A model generated the notes under the pieces. It was given only the letters and a program-made list of their open reading frames with translations, was not told the DNA's origin and did no database searches. Both the position numbers and the translations under genes were made by a program. From Keguizhuia sedimenti (GTDB lineage: Bacteria; Pseudomonadota; Gammaproteobacteria; Burkholderiales; Burkholderiaceae_D), in the NCBI GenBank assembly GCA_030715135.1, contig JAUYVH010000003.1:144371-208370 (forward strand): 64,000 nt of DNA, given 5' to 3'. Shown here piece by piece: positions 31,201-39,850 of the stretch; the first letter of the stretch is position 1, and each line of letters begins with the position of its first letter.

Positions 31201-31222
31201 ACAGGCGGGTTTACCCGCCTGT
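31201..31222 (+). terminator. Terminator after metG
   Basis: Arms ACAGGCGGGT and ACCCGCCTGT (31201-31210, 31213-31222) form a ten-base perfect inverted repeat followed by TTTACATT, 36 bases beyond the metG stop. Confidence 0.75.
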
Positions 31223-31407
31223 TTACATTCCCCTTTGTGTGTCTTTAGAAACAGCTCCTTTGGGATGTATGGCTACCGGCATACTTGTTGCGCCTACTCA
31301 ATCCAGCTCATTCACTGATTTGCAATACTGCAACGGACATATAGAATGTTTCTCAGGCTGCATTAATATTAGTCAATAAGGGATTGCGCAGAAGGCGATC
31401 AAACGAT

Positions 31408-33093
31408 ATGAATCCTTTTCGCTTACGGTTTCATCCGCGCCTGCTTGAAGAGCTGCGCGTTTATGACCGCGGGAAGTTTTATCGTGATCTGAGCGCCGGT
31501 CTGACGGTCGGCGTTGTCGCTTTACCTTTGGCAATGGCGTTTGCCATTGCATCCGGCGTCAAGCCGGAAGCCGGCATATTTACCGCCATCATCGCGGGAT
31601 TCCTGATCTCCGTGCTTGGCGGATCGAGGGTACAAATAGGCGGACCGGCCGGTGCCTATATCGTGATCATCTACGGGATTGTCCAGGAATACGGCTTGGC
31701 CAATCTGCTGATCGCCACCATGTTTGCCGGCGTACTGCTGTTGTGCATGGGCTTGCTTAAACTCGGTGCGGTGATCCGGTATGTTCCCATTCCGATTGTC
31801 ATCGGCTTTACCAACGGCATTGCCGTGCTGATCGCTCTGTCGCAGCTGAAGGATTTTTTCGGCCTGCGCGTAGAGAAGATGCCGGCAGATTTTTTTGCGC
31901 AAATTCATGCCCTGGCAAGCAATGCGCACACTTTCAATTCCGTCGCAATTCTCATTGCCCTGCTTTCCCTGATCCTGCTGTTTTTCTGGTCACGCGTTCT
32001 GCAGATGCGGACTGATCGTGTGGCCGGTTGGGAGCCGGGTGCATTTCGTATCGCTGCTCGCCTGCTCGGCAAAATACCGGCAACGATCATCGTGCTGATA
32101 CTTAGTACGCTTGCGGTGTGGGCATTCAATCTTCCGGTGGATACCATAGGAACCCGCTTCGGCGGTATTCCGCGCACGCTTCCATATTTTGATATTCCCG
32201 AGATCAAGTGGAGCCTGCTCGAGTACCTTTTTGCGCCGGCGCTGACGATTGCGCTTTTAGGCGCCATCGAATCCCTGCTGTGCGCCCGCGTTGCCGACAA
32301 TCTGATCGGCGACCGGCATGACCCGAACCAGGAATTGATGGCACAAGGTATTGCGAATATCGTCGCACCGTTTTTCGGCGGCATTCCTGCGACCGGCACG
32401 ATTGCCCGTACCGTGACGAACATACGGTCCGGGGCCGCAACGCCCGTTGCGGGCATCGTGCATGCGCTGGTGCTGCTGCTTATCGTCATTGCGGCTGCGC
32501 CCTTGGCACAGAATATTCCCTTGTCGGCTTTGGCGTCGATCCTGCTCTTTGTGGCATTCAACATGGGCGAGTGGCATGAATTCTCGCGCCTGCGGCATTT
32601 TTCTGTTCGCTACCGGATCCAGCTGCTTGCTACGTTTCTGCTCACAGTCATGGTCGATCTGACCGTGGCAATGGAAGTCGGACTGGTCCTGGCGTGCGTC
32701 TTTTTCATTTACCGGATTTCCAGCCTGACGCAGATCCGCGAGCTTGCGCCCTCCGCCCTCCCGGCACCCCTTCCTGACGGTGTTGCCGCATATTCGATCT
32801 TCGGTTCGCTGTTCTTCGGCGCGGTGGACAAACTGGAAAGCCTGGTGAGTGCGGGCGAGATTCCGCCTAAAGCGCTGATTCTGGAATTGCACCAGCTGAT
32901 CAACATCGACACGACCGGCCTGGACATGCTGGACAATGTGCGCCAGACGCTGCATAAGCACGGCAGCCGCCTGATTATTTGCGCCCCCAATGACCAGCCG
33001 CTGGACTTGATGCGTCGCTCCGGATTTCTTAAGCGCCTGGGCAGCGAGAACTGCGTAGATAGCCTCGCAGAAGCGATCAGTCTTACAGCCTGA
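31408..33093 (+). CDS. SulP-family anion transporter with STAS domain
   Basis: An inner-membrane anion carrier of the SLC26/SulP family, 561 residues. The signature region is DLSAGLTVGVVALPLAMAFA near residues 21-40, followed by GFLISVLGGSRVQIGGPAGA and multiple spans. The substrate-site region PATGTIARTVTNIRSGAATP lies near 325. A cytosolic STAS domain occupies about 455-555 (ILELHQLINIDTTGLDML). SulP members carry sulfate, bicarbonate or dicarboxylates, and sequence alone does not decide. The cys operon in the window makes sulfate plausible but not shown. The ATG at 31408 is preferred over an upstream TTG. Confidence 0.88.
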   Translation: MNPFRLRFHPRLLEELRVYDRGKFYRDLSAGLTVGVVALPLAMAFAIASGVKPEAGIFTAIIAGFLISVLGGSRVQIGGPAGAYIVIIYGIVQEYGLANLLIATMFAGVLLLCMGLLKLGAVIRYVPIPIVIGFTNGIAVLIALSQLKDFFGLRVEKMPADFFAQIHALASNAHTFNSVAILIALLSLILLFFWSRVLQMRTDRVAGWEPGAFRIAARLLGKIPATIIVLILSTLAVWAFNLPVDTIGTRFGGIPRTLPYFDIPEIKWSLLEYLFAPALTIALLGAIESLLCARVADNLIGDRHDPNQELMAQGIANIVAPFFGGIPATGTIARTVTNIRSGAATPVAGIVHALVLLLIVIAAAPLAQNIPLSALASILLFVAFNMGEWHEFSRLRHFSVRYRIQLLATFLLTVMVDLTVAMEVGLVLACVFFIYRISSLTQIRELAPSALPAPLPDGVAAYSIFGSLFFGAVDKLESLVSAGEIPPKALILELHQLINIDTTGLDMLDNVRQTLHKHGSRLIICAPNDQPLDLMRRSGFLKRLGSENCVDSLAEAISLTA

Positions 33094-33105
33094 GCTGTTG
33101 CATGG

Positions 33106-33618
33106 CTAGCCCCGGTACTGCTCGGGATCGAACGAAAAAGTTCGGGTAACGAGGTTGGTTTTCAGGTCGAAATGCACATTGAAAATACGCGGAACGCCCG
33201 GCCGCTCCAGATACAGCCACTCCCAGACTTCTTCGTTTTTCAGTTTGTACTGGACGGCGCTGCGCGGCTTTCCCATCATGCGGCGCACTGCATCCATGCT
33301 CATTCCGGGCTTGATTTTCTCGAAATATTCTTCGGTCAGAACCTGCCGGTAATCCTTGAGCTTGCCGTCCTTGCCGATATCAAAAAACCAGGTCCGGTGA
33401 CCTTCCGGGCCCTTGGGATATTCCAGGCTGCGTGAACCGTCTTCGGCATCCCACACAGTTCCAGGCTGCCCCATTACCATGCGCACATCCGATTCTGTCG
33501 AAATGCCTTTGGCTAATTTTTCCAATCCAAACTCCTCCACTGGACGACCTTGCTCGTCGCATGCTACCAGCATCAATATGCCAAATAGGGCAAATATGCC
33601 GACAATTAGTTGTTTCAT
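33106..33618 (-). CDS. Outer-membrane lipoprotein with BamE/SmpA-like domains
   Basis: A 170-residue lipoprotein. The signal MKQLIVGIFALFGILMLVAC ends in lipobox LVAC with lipidated C20. The mature part has two BamE/OmlA-like units: STESDVRMVMGQPGTVWD, and PGMSMDAVRRMMGKPRSAVQY followed by EVWEWLYLE. The start is supported by AGGAAAAAGAG before the ATG. It is larger than typical BamE and lacks its C-terminal features, so it is a BamE-domain paralogue rather than certain BamE. It converges on the SulP gene and is divergent from the DUF3460 gene. Confidence 0.8.
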   Translation of the reverse strand: MKQLIVGIFALFGILMLVACDEQGRPVEEFGLEKLAKGISTESDVRMVMGQPGTVWDAEDGSRSLEYPKGPEGHRTWFFDIGKDGKLKDYRQVLTEEYFEKIKPGMSMDAVRRMMGKPRSAVQYKLKNEEVWEWLYLERPGVPRIFNVHFDLKTNLVTRTFSFDPEQYRG

Positions 33619-33696
33619 CTCTTTTTCCTGTGGCGGAATAATCCTGAAGACAGGGTAAAATAGCGTTTGTTTTCGTACATTATTATCAATCAAGCC

Positions 33697-33909
33697 ATGA
33701 GCCTGTTTAAGCAACAAACCAGATACGAGTCCGAAATGACGCGATTCCTGAAGGAATTGAAAAAGAAAAATCCGAAAATCGAGGAAGAACAGCGTCAGGG
33801 CCGTGCCCGCCTGTGGGACCGTCCTGAACTCGATCTGGACACGCTGGAGCGCGAAAAAGCGTCGCGCATCAAGCAGCAACCTTACGTCTATCAGAACAAA
33901 CCGAAATAA
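33697..33909 (+). CDS. DUF3460 family small protein
   Basis: A 70-residue, highly charged protein starting MSLFKQQTRYESEMTRFLKE, with KKNPKIEEEQRQGRARLWD and ending YVYQNKPK. This matches the short betaproteobacterial DUF3460 family, whose function is unknown. It ends two bases before the scpA start, so the two are probably co-transcribed; the same neighbourhood is common in Burkholderiales. An upstream in-frame ATG at 33667 would add 10 hydrophobic residues and is less likely. Confidence 0.8.
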   Translation: MSLFKQQTRYESEMTRFLKELKKKNPKIEEEQRQGRARLWDRPELDLDTLEREKASRIKQQPYVYQNKPK

Positions 33910-33911
33910 TC

Positions 33912-34772
33912 GTGAGCAACGAACGCGCGGTTGAAAATCCGGAAGTGCCGGTTCTGCCGGGACAGCCGGATTCCACGCCCGATGTCATCGACGGCGTGGC
34001 GTTCGCCAGGCTGTACGGCGAACCGCTTTTCAACCTGCCGAACGATCTGTACATTCCGCCGGATGCGCTGGAAGTGTTCCTCGAAGCATTCGAGGGGCCG
34101 CTCGACCTGCTGCTTTACCTGATCCGCAAACAGAATTTCAACATTCTCGATATTCCCATGGCGCAGGTCACGCTGCAGTACCTGGAATACATCGAGCAGA
34201 TCCGCATGCACAACCTGGAGCTGGCTGCAGAATATCTGCTGATGGCCGCCATGCTGATTGAAATCAAGTCGCGTATGCTGCTGCCGGTCAGGAAAGCGGA
34301 TACCGGCGAAGAGGCGGCGGATCCGCGCGCCGAACTGGTACGCAGGCTGCTCGAGTATGAACAGATCAAGCTGGCGGCCTATGAGCTCGATGCATTGCCG
34401 CAGGTCGGCCGGGATTATGTCCGCACGCAAATCTACATTGAGCAAAGCATGGTTACCCGCTGGCCCGAGGTCAATGCTGCAGATCTGCAAAGCGTCTGGG
34501 CCGACATCGTACGGCGTGCGAAGCTTACTGCGCATCACACCATCAGCCGGGAAGAGTTGTCGGTGCGCGAACAGATGACCAGCATTCTGCGCCGTTTGCA
34601 GTCGGCCAAGTTCGTGGAGTTTTCCGAACTGTTCGACCCGTCCCGCGGTGTTCCGGTTATCGTGGTCAATTTCATCGCGATGCTGGAGCTGGCGAAGGAA
34701 ACGCTGATTGAAATCACACAGGCGGAAGCGTTCGCTCCCATTTACGTACGTTTGTCCTACGCTCCAAGCTGA
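33912..34772 (+). CDS. scpA: Segregation and condensation protein A
   Basis: The kleisin subunit of the SMC-ScpAB complex that organises chromosomes. It is 286 residues from a GTG start two bases after the DUF3460 stop. The N-terminal kleisin domain is diagnostic: EVFLEAFEGPLDLLLYLIRK, then NFNILDIPMAQVTLQYLEYI and YLLMAAMLIEIKSRMLLP. The winged-helix C-terminus includes VVNFIAMLELAKETLIEI. scpB is not adjacent; panC follows on the same strand. Confidence 0.93.
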   Translation: MSNERAVENPEVPVLPGQPDSTPDVIDGVAFARLYGEPLFNLPNDLYIPPDALEVFLEAFEGPLDLLLYLIRKQNFNILDIPMAQVTLQYLEYIEQIRMHNLELAAEYLLMAAMLIEIKSRMLLPVRKADTGEEAADPRAELVRRLLEYEQIKLAAYELDALPQVGRDYVRTQIYIEQSMVTRWPEVNAADLQSVWADIVRRAKLTAHHTISREELSVREQMTSILRRLQSAKFVEFSELFDPSRGVPVIVVNFIAMLELAKETLIEITQAEAFAPIYVRLSYAPS

Positions 34773-34828
34773 ACCTTCCGCATCCATCTTTCCTTGCCCG
34801 CCATGAGCGGCGCAAGCACATGACATAA

Positions 34829-35680
<852 letters not shown>

Positions 35681-35724
35681 GTCTCGCAAGATCCGGAACG
35701 TACATCGCTTTATTCCCCAGTTAT

Positions 35725-36627
35725 ATGCTCAAGCATTTCCAAAAGTGCATCGCGCTCCTGCTGCTGACGGCATGCACTTATGCAACGGCCGCAGTATCGG
35801 TCGTCGATGATGCAGGCAAGCAGGTCAGCCTGCCCTCCCCGGCCAAACGGATCATCAGCCTGGCTCCGCATATTACGGAGCTGCTTTTTGCGGCCGGTGC
35901 CGGCCCTTATGTGGTCGGCGTCAGCCAATATAGCGACTTCCCCGCACAGGCACGCGCACTTCCCATGGTAGGCGGAAGCAACGCATTCGATATTGAAAAA
36001 ATCATCTCGCTCAAGCCCGATCTTGCGGTTGTCTGGCGCAGCGGCAATTCCGCTGAACGCGTTGCCAAATTGCGCTCTGCCGGAATTGCGATTTTCGAAA
36101 GCGAACCTCGCGACTTTGCCAATATCGCCACGAACCTGGAAAAACTTTCGCGCCTGTCGGGCACAGAGCAGACCGGCTACGCAGCAGCCGATGAGTTCCG
36201 GAAAAAACTGAAAGAACTCAAGCTGAAGTATCAGCACCAGCCGCCCGTCCGCGTGTTTTATCAGATCTGGCGTTCTCCGATCATGACCCTGAACGGCAAG
36301 CATATGGTTTCAGAAGCCTTGCGCGTTTGCGGCGGGGAAAATGTATTCGGATGGTTACCGTCCCTCGCCCCAACCATCGGTGCCGAAGCGGTCCTGGAAG
36401 CAAACCCGGAAGTTATCATCGCCGCAAACGGCGGCAAAATTGACATGCTGTCGTTTTGGCGCCGCTTCCCACAACTGGACGCAGTCCGGCGAGACAATTT
36501 ATTTACGGTCGACGCAGACTGGATGAACCGGGCCGGCCCCCGTATTCTTAACGGCACTGAGCTGATTTGCAGCCAGTTGGTTCAGGCAAGAAAAAAGCGG
36601 GCTTCTGTCAGTCAAGTCAATCCCTAG
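35725..36627 (+). CDS. btuF: Cobalamin-type periplasmic binding protein BtuF
   Basis: The substrate-binding protein of the B12 ABC importer (class III fold), 300 residues. Residues 1-22 form an export signal. It contains LLTAC, a possible lipobox (C17), but also ATAA as a possible signal peptidase I site, so lipidation is uncertain. The binding-protein signature is KRIISLAPHITELLFAAGAG near 39-58, followed by VGVSQYSDFP and VGGSNAFDIEKIISLKPDL. It is on the strand opposite btuBCD, and not obviously under the riboswitch. A siderophore or heme substrate cannot be excluded, but the neighbours favour cobalamin. Confidence 0.85.
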   Translation: MLKHFQKCIALLLLTACTYATAAVSVVDDAGKQVSLPSPAKRIISLAPHITELLFAAGAGPYVVGVSQYSDFPAQARALPMVGGSNAFDIEKIISLKPDLAVVWRSGNSAERVAKLRSAGIAIFESEPRDFANIATNLEKLSRLSGTEQTGYAAADEFRKKLKELKLKYQHQPPVRVFYQIWRSPIMTLNGKHMVSEALRVCGGENVFGWLPSLAPTIGAEAVLEANPEVIIAANGGKIDMLSFWRRFPQLDAVRRDNLFTVDADWMNRAGPRILNGTELICSQLVQARKKRASVSQVNP

Positions 36628-36776
36628 CATATCGAAAGCGGCCTTTTCATTGCCGTTCCAGGCACTGATGGATGCGTGAGCAAAGCGATTCAATCGATAC
36701 GCTCATCCGCAGTGCCAAATTCCGGGACTGATCCCATCACAGAATCATGCGCATCGATAATGCCGGTTAATCTGCC

Positions 36777-37298
36777 TCAGTCAGGCATCATCGCCAGATC
36801 GGTTACCCCCGGATCGATTCCCTGCTGCATCAGCAGTGTGCCGACCTGGCTGCGATGGTGAGTCTGGTGATTGAAGAAATGACTGGCCAACACCCATCCG
36901 GGCTTGACCCGAGTCGACTTGGTGATGCCGCTGTACCAGGTAAAGTCGCTTTGCAGCCAGGTTGATGTGATGGAGGCAGACCAGGCATCGATGTCATCAT
37001 TCATATTGCGGCGCGCGGCTTTCAGGCTTTCCCAACTTTCATAGATGTCCTGGCCTACGGCGGCCTGGGGATAATCCTTGGCCAGCGGCGTACCCTTGGT
37101 GAACCGGCCCAGCCACATCGCGTCGCCCCATATCAAATGGTTGAGCGTAGAGTGGATGGATCGAAAGAATGCACCTCGATCGGCCTTGCGGATTTCATCA
37201 GGCAGCCGGTCGGCCGCCGTATACAGCATTTCATTCATCCAGCGGTTGTATCGTGCCATCAATTGCACGTAATCCGCTGAAATCACCGCTCGACCCAT
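36777..37298 (-). CDS. DinB-family protein
   Basis: A 173-residue protein of the DinB/YfiT four-helix-bundle superfamily of putative metal-dependent enzymes; it is not the DNA polymerase IV DinB. The three metal-ligand histidines fit this family: one in IHSTLNHLIWGD near residue 52 and two in SHFFNHQTHHRSQV near 140-147. The start overlaps the end of the ParA-like gene by 16 bases, so they are likely coupled. Known relatives include thiol-dependent transferases, but the substrate here is unknown. Confidence 0.85.
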   Translation of the reverse strand: MGRAVISADYVQLMARYNRWMNEMLYTAADRLPDEIRKADRGAFFRSIHSTLNHLIWGDAMWLGRFTKGTPLAKDYPQAAVGQDIYESWESLKAARRNMNDDIDAWSASITSTWLQSDFTWYSGITKSTRVKPGWVLASHFFNHQTHHRSQVGTLLMQQGIDPGVTDLAMMPD

Positions 37299-37894
37299 TG
37301 CAGCAATTCATTCCACTGTGCGGCATCCTTTTCGGCACGAGATGGAGCAAGGTCCCATAGCGTGGCACCAAGTGCTGCAAGCTGCACATAATTCTGGGTG
37401 TCGCGCAGATAGCCCAGCACGGGCAGTCCCAGATTGCTTACATATTGCGCCAGCTGGTCAGCCGCGCGGGTACGGATATTGACCCGCATGCCGATCACGC
37501 CGATGTCAGCCTTGCTGCGATGATTGAGAAGATTCTGAAGAAACGACTGCGTTGCCAGGATGTCGAAAATGGATGCCTGCAGGGGAACGATTACCTTGTC
37601 GGCGATCCGCATGGCGTCCTGCAATCGCTTTCCATCCAGCCCGGCCGGCGTATCCAGAACCATATGGGTCGTGCCTTTCGGGGGCTTTGCGATGGTCCCT
37701 TCTGCGATTTCCCACGACGCGATTGCCGGAAGCGACGGCGACCGGAGTCTGAGCCAGGAGCGTGACGACTGCTGCACGTCGATATCGCCCAGCATGACGT
37801 TCTTTCCCTGCTTTGCAAAATAACCGGCGAGATTGGTTGCTATCGTACTTTTTCCAACCCCGCCTTTGGGATTTGCGACCACGATGACAGGCAT
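37283..37894 (-). CDS. Orphan ParA/MinD-type ATPase
   Basis: A 203-residue P-loop ATPase with the deviant Walker A KGGVGKST at about residues 10-17, switch I DIDVQQSSRSWLRLR and switch II VLDTPAGLDGK. There is no ParB gene or parS-like repeat nearby, and it is far from an obvious origin, so chromosome partitioning is unlikely. Small orphan ParAs position other cargo. The upstream in-frame extension to 38074 lacks family similarity, so the ATG at 37894 is preferred. It shares a strand with dinB (overlapping) and lies 213 bases downstream of btuD. Confidence 0.85.
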   Translation of the reverse strand: MPVIVVANPKGGVGKSTIATNLAGYFAKQGKNVMLGDIDVQQSSRSWLRLRSPSLPAIASWEIAEGTIAKPPKGTTHMVLDTPAGLDGKRLQDAMRIADKVIVPLQASIFDILATQSFLQNLLNHRSKADIGVIGMRVNIRTRAADQLAQYVSNLGLPVLGYLRDTQNYVQLAALGATLWDLAPSRAEKDAAQWNELLQWVER

Positions 37895-38107
37895 GATTTC
37901 CCCCTTGACTGAAAAATCCGCCGCGTTCTGAGCCGCGGTCGGCTTGTCGAAAGAATAGCATGTCGTGCCTCCATGCAATTTCTGCAAGAAGTCGCGTGTT
38001 GTATTTCGCACAGTTTGCGGAGTGAACAGGAAAGCCAGTCTTATTCCATGGGACGTACCGGGACTGCCGGTCAAAGTAAAACGTGAAAATACGGCTCGTA
38101 AGGAGAC

Positions 38108-38866
38108 TCAGTAAGCAGTGAAACGATTTCCCATTGGGTCGCTGACGACCTCAAACCGGCAGTCGAATGCTATTTCCAGCGTCTCGGTTTTGAGGACTTC
38201 GGTAACGGGCCCCAGCCAGAACCGGTCCGGGGCCAATAGCAGCGCATGTGTCGCAAACCGGGAGGCAAGCTGGATATCATGGCAGTTCACGATGACGGCG
38301 TGCGCTTCGGACTGCTTTTTGATGAGGCGCATGACGGCCAGTTGCTGCGCCACATCCTGGTGAGACGTAGGCTCGTCCAGCAACATGAGGTCCGGCGCCT
38401 GCGCCAGCAATGCAGCCAACGCCACCCTTTGCCTTTCACCGCCCGATAAATGCAGAACATCGCTGTCAGACTTGTGCTGCAATCCGACCGCCTGCAATGC
38501 GGCAGACGAAATGGCAAGGTCGGACTCGGAATCCCAACTTCTGCCCATCCGATAAGGCGTGCGGCTGATCAGAACCGTATCGATGACCTTGTGACTGAAG
38601 GAATCGATCTGATCCTGCATCAGCATGCCGCGCTTGAGAGCCAATGTCGCTGCCGGCATGGCAGCGATGTTGCGATCTTCGATCATGACTTTTCCCGCTC
38701 CAGGAGGCAACAGGCTGGCGATCGTATGCAGAAGGCTGGTTTTACCAACTCCGTTTTTGCCCAGCACGCACCACAACTGTCCGCGATCGACTTCCCAATC
38801 CAGGTTGCGTACCAGTTGCCTGTTCCCGGCCTGGATGCATAAGCCTTCAGTCCTGAGGACGCTCAT
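38108..38866 (-). CDS. btuD: Cobalamin ABC transporter ATPase
   Basis: The ATP-binding subunit of the B12 importer, 252 residues. Walker A GKNGVGKT is at 36-43, the signature LSGGERQR at 140-147 and Walker B LMLLDEPTSHQD at 160-171. The H-loop histidine is in IVNCHDIQLA. The start overlaps the btuC stop by four bases. The FecE/BtuD family also serves iron-siderophores; assignment to B12 rests on the riboswitch and btuB upstream. Confidence 0.88.
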   Translation of the reverse strand: MSVLRTEGLCIQAGNRQLVRNLDWEVDRGQLWCVLGKNGVGKTSLLHTIASLLPPGAGKVMIEDRNIAAMPAATLALKRGMLMQDQIDSFSHKVIDTVLISRTPYRMGRSWDSESDLAISSAALQAVGLQHKSDSDVLHLSGGERQRVALAALLAQAPDLMLLDEPTSHQDVAQQLAVMRLIKKQSEAHAVIVNCHDIQLASRFATHALLLAPDRFWLGPVTEVLKTETLEIAFDCRFEVVSDPMGNRFTAY

Positions 38867-39843
38867 GCACGGCTCCGTGTCAGCAGCATTAGAAACAATG
38901 GAACGCCGGCGAGCGCGGTAATCACTCCGACAGGCAACTGTATCGGCGCGACGATGGTGCGCGCAAGCAGGTCCGCAAGTGCAAGCACGGAGCCGCCCAT
39001 CAGAGCCGCTGCAGGCAGCAGAACCCGCTGGTCATTGCCGATCGTCAGGCGCAAGGCATGCGGAACCACCAGACCGACGAACCCGATGGCACCACCCACG
39101 GTCACCGCAGCAGAAGTAGCTATTGAAGCGGCCAGAAGCGCTGATATCCGCAAGCGAACAACCGGTACTCCGAGCAATTGGGCGGTAGCATCGCCGTGCG
39201 CCAGCACATTCAAACGTGCCGCATTGACAGTCGTCCATAGCAAGGAAACACCCAGCACAGTGAGGGCTGGTCCGTACAGGATGCTGTTTTCCAGATCGCC
39301 CATCAGCCAGAAAATCATTCCCCGCAGCTCGGTGTCAGGCGCCATGCTGAGCATCATGGTAATGAATGCTCCAAAACCTGACGCGATCATCACACCTGTC
39401 AGGATCAGGCGCACGCCTGATTCCGCAGATTTCGGCGCGACCTGCAGCAGCGCGCGGCGCGCCAAACCGAACAACAAGCCTGTTGCAGCCAATGCACCGA
39501 CCAGGGCACCGGCATGCACGCTCCATTGATCGCTGAAGGCAAGAATGCCCGCCGAGGCCAGTAATGTGCTTCCCATGGCACCGGCGGCAGCGCCGCCGGA
39601 GACACCAAGCACATAAGGATCGGCAAGCGGATTGCGCAGGAGGATCTGCATCAGCGCACCGGAAAGCGCCAGCAGCCCGCCGACGGCAAAGGCAGACATG
39701 GTGCGTGGAAAACGAAGCTGCCAGAGCAGCTCATCCGATGCAGGGCTGGCATTGCAGCCGGAACTGCCGCACAAAGCTGATGCGGCGAGCGCGATCATTC
39801 CCAGCAAAGCCAGGCAGAGAAGAATGATGTAGGTACGCCGCAT
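38863..39843 (-). CDS. btuC: Cobalamin ABC transporter permease (FecCD/BtuC)
   Basis: An inner-membrane permease of 326 residues with about ten spans. Family motifs include RFPRTMSAFAVGGLLALSGA near 47-66, NPLADPYVLGVSGGAAAGA near 71-89 and, before the C-terminus, GAIGFVGLVVPHALRLTIG. It starts seven bases after the btuB stop and overlaps btuD, forming btuB-btuC-btuD. The riboswitch ahead of btuB should control all three. Confidence 0.9.
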   Translation of the reverse strand: MRRTYIILLCLALLGMIALAASALCGSSGCNASPASDELLWQLRFPRTMSAFAVGGLLALSGALMQILLRNPLADPYVLGVSGGAAAGAMGSTLLASAGILAFSDQWSVHAGALVGALAATGLLFGLARRALLQVAPKSAESGVRLILTGVMIASGFGAFITMMLSMAPDTELRGMIFWLMGDLENSILYGPALTVLGVSLLWTTVNAARLNVLAHGDATAQLLGVPVVRLRISALLAASIATSAAVTVGGAIGFVGLVVPHALRLTIGNDQRVLLPAAALMGGSVLALADLLARTIVAPIQLPVGVITALAGVPLFLMLLTRSRA

Positions 39844-39850
39844 GCCGGTA

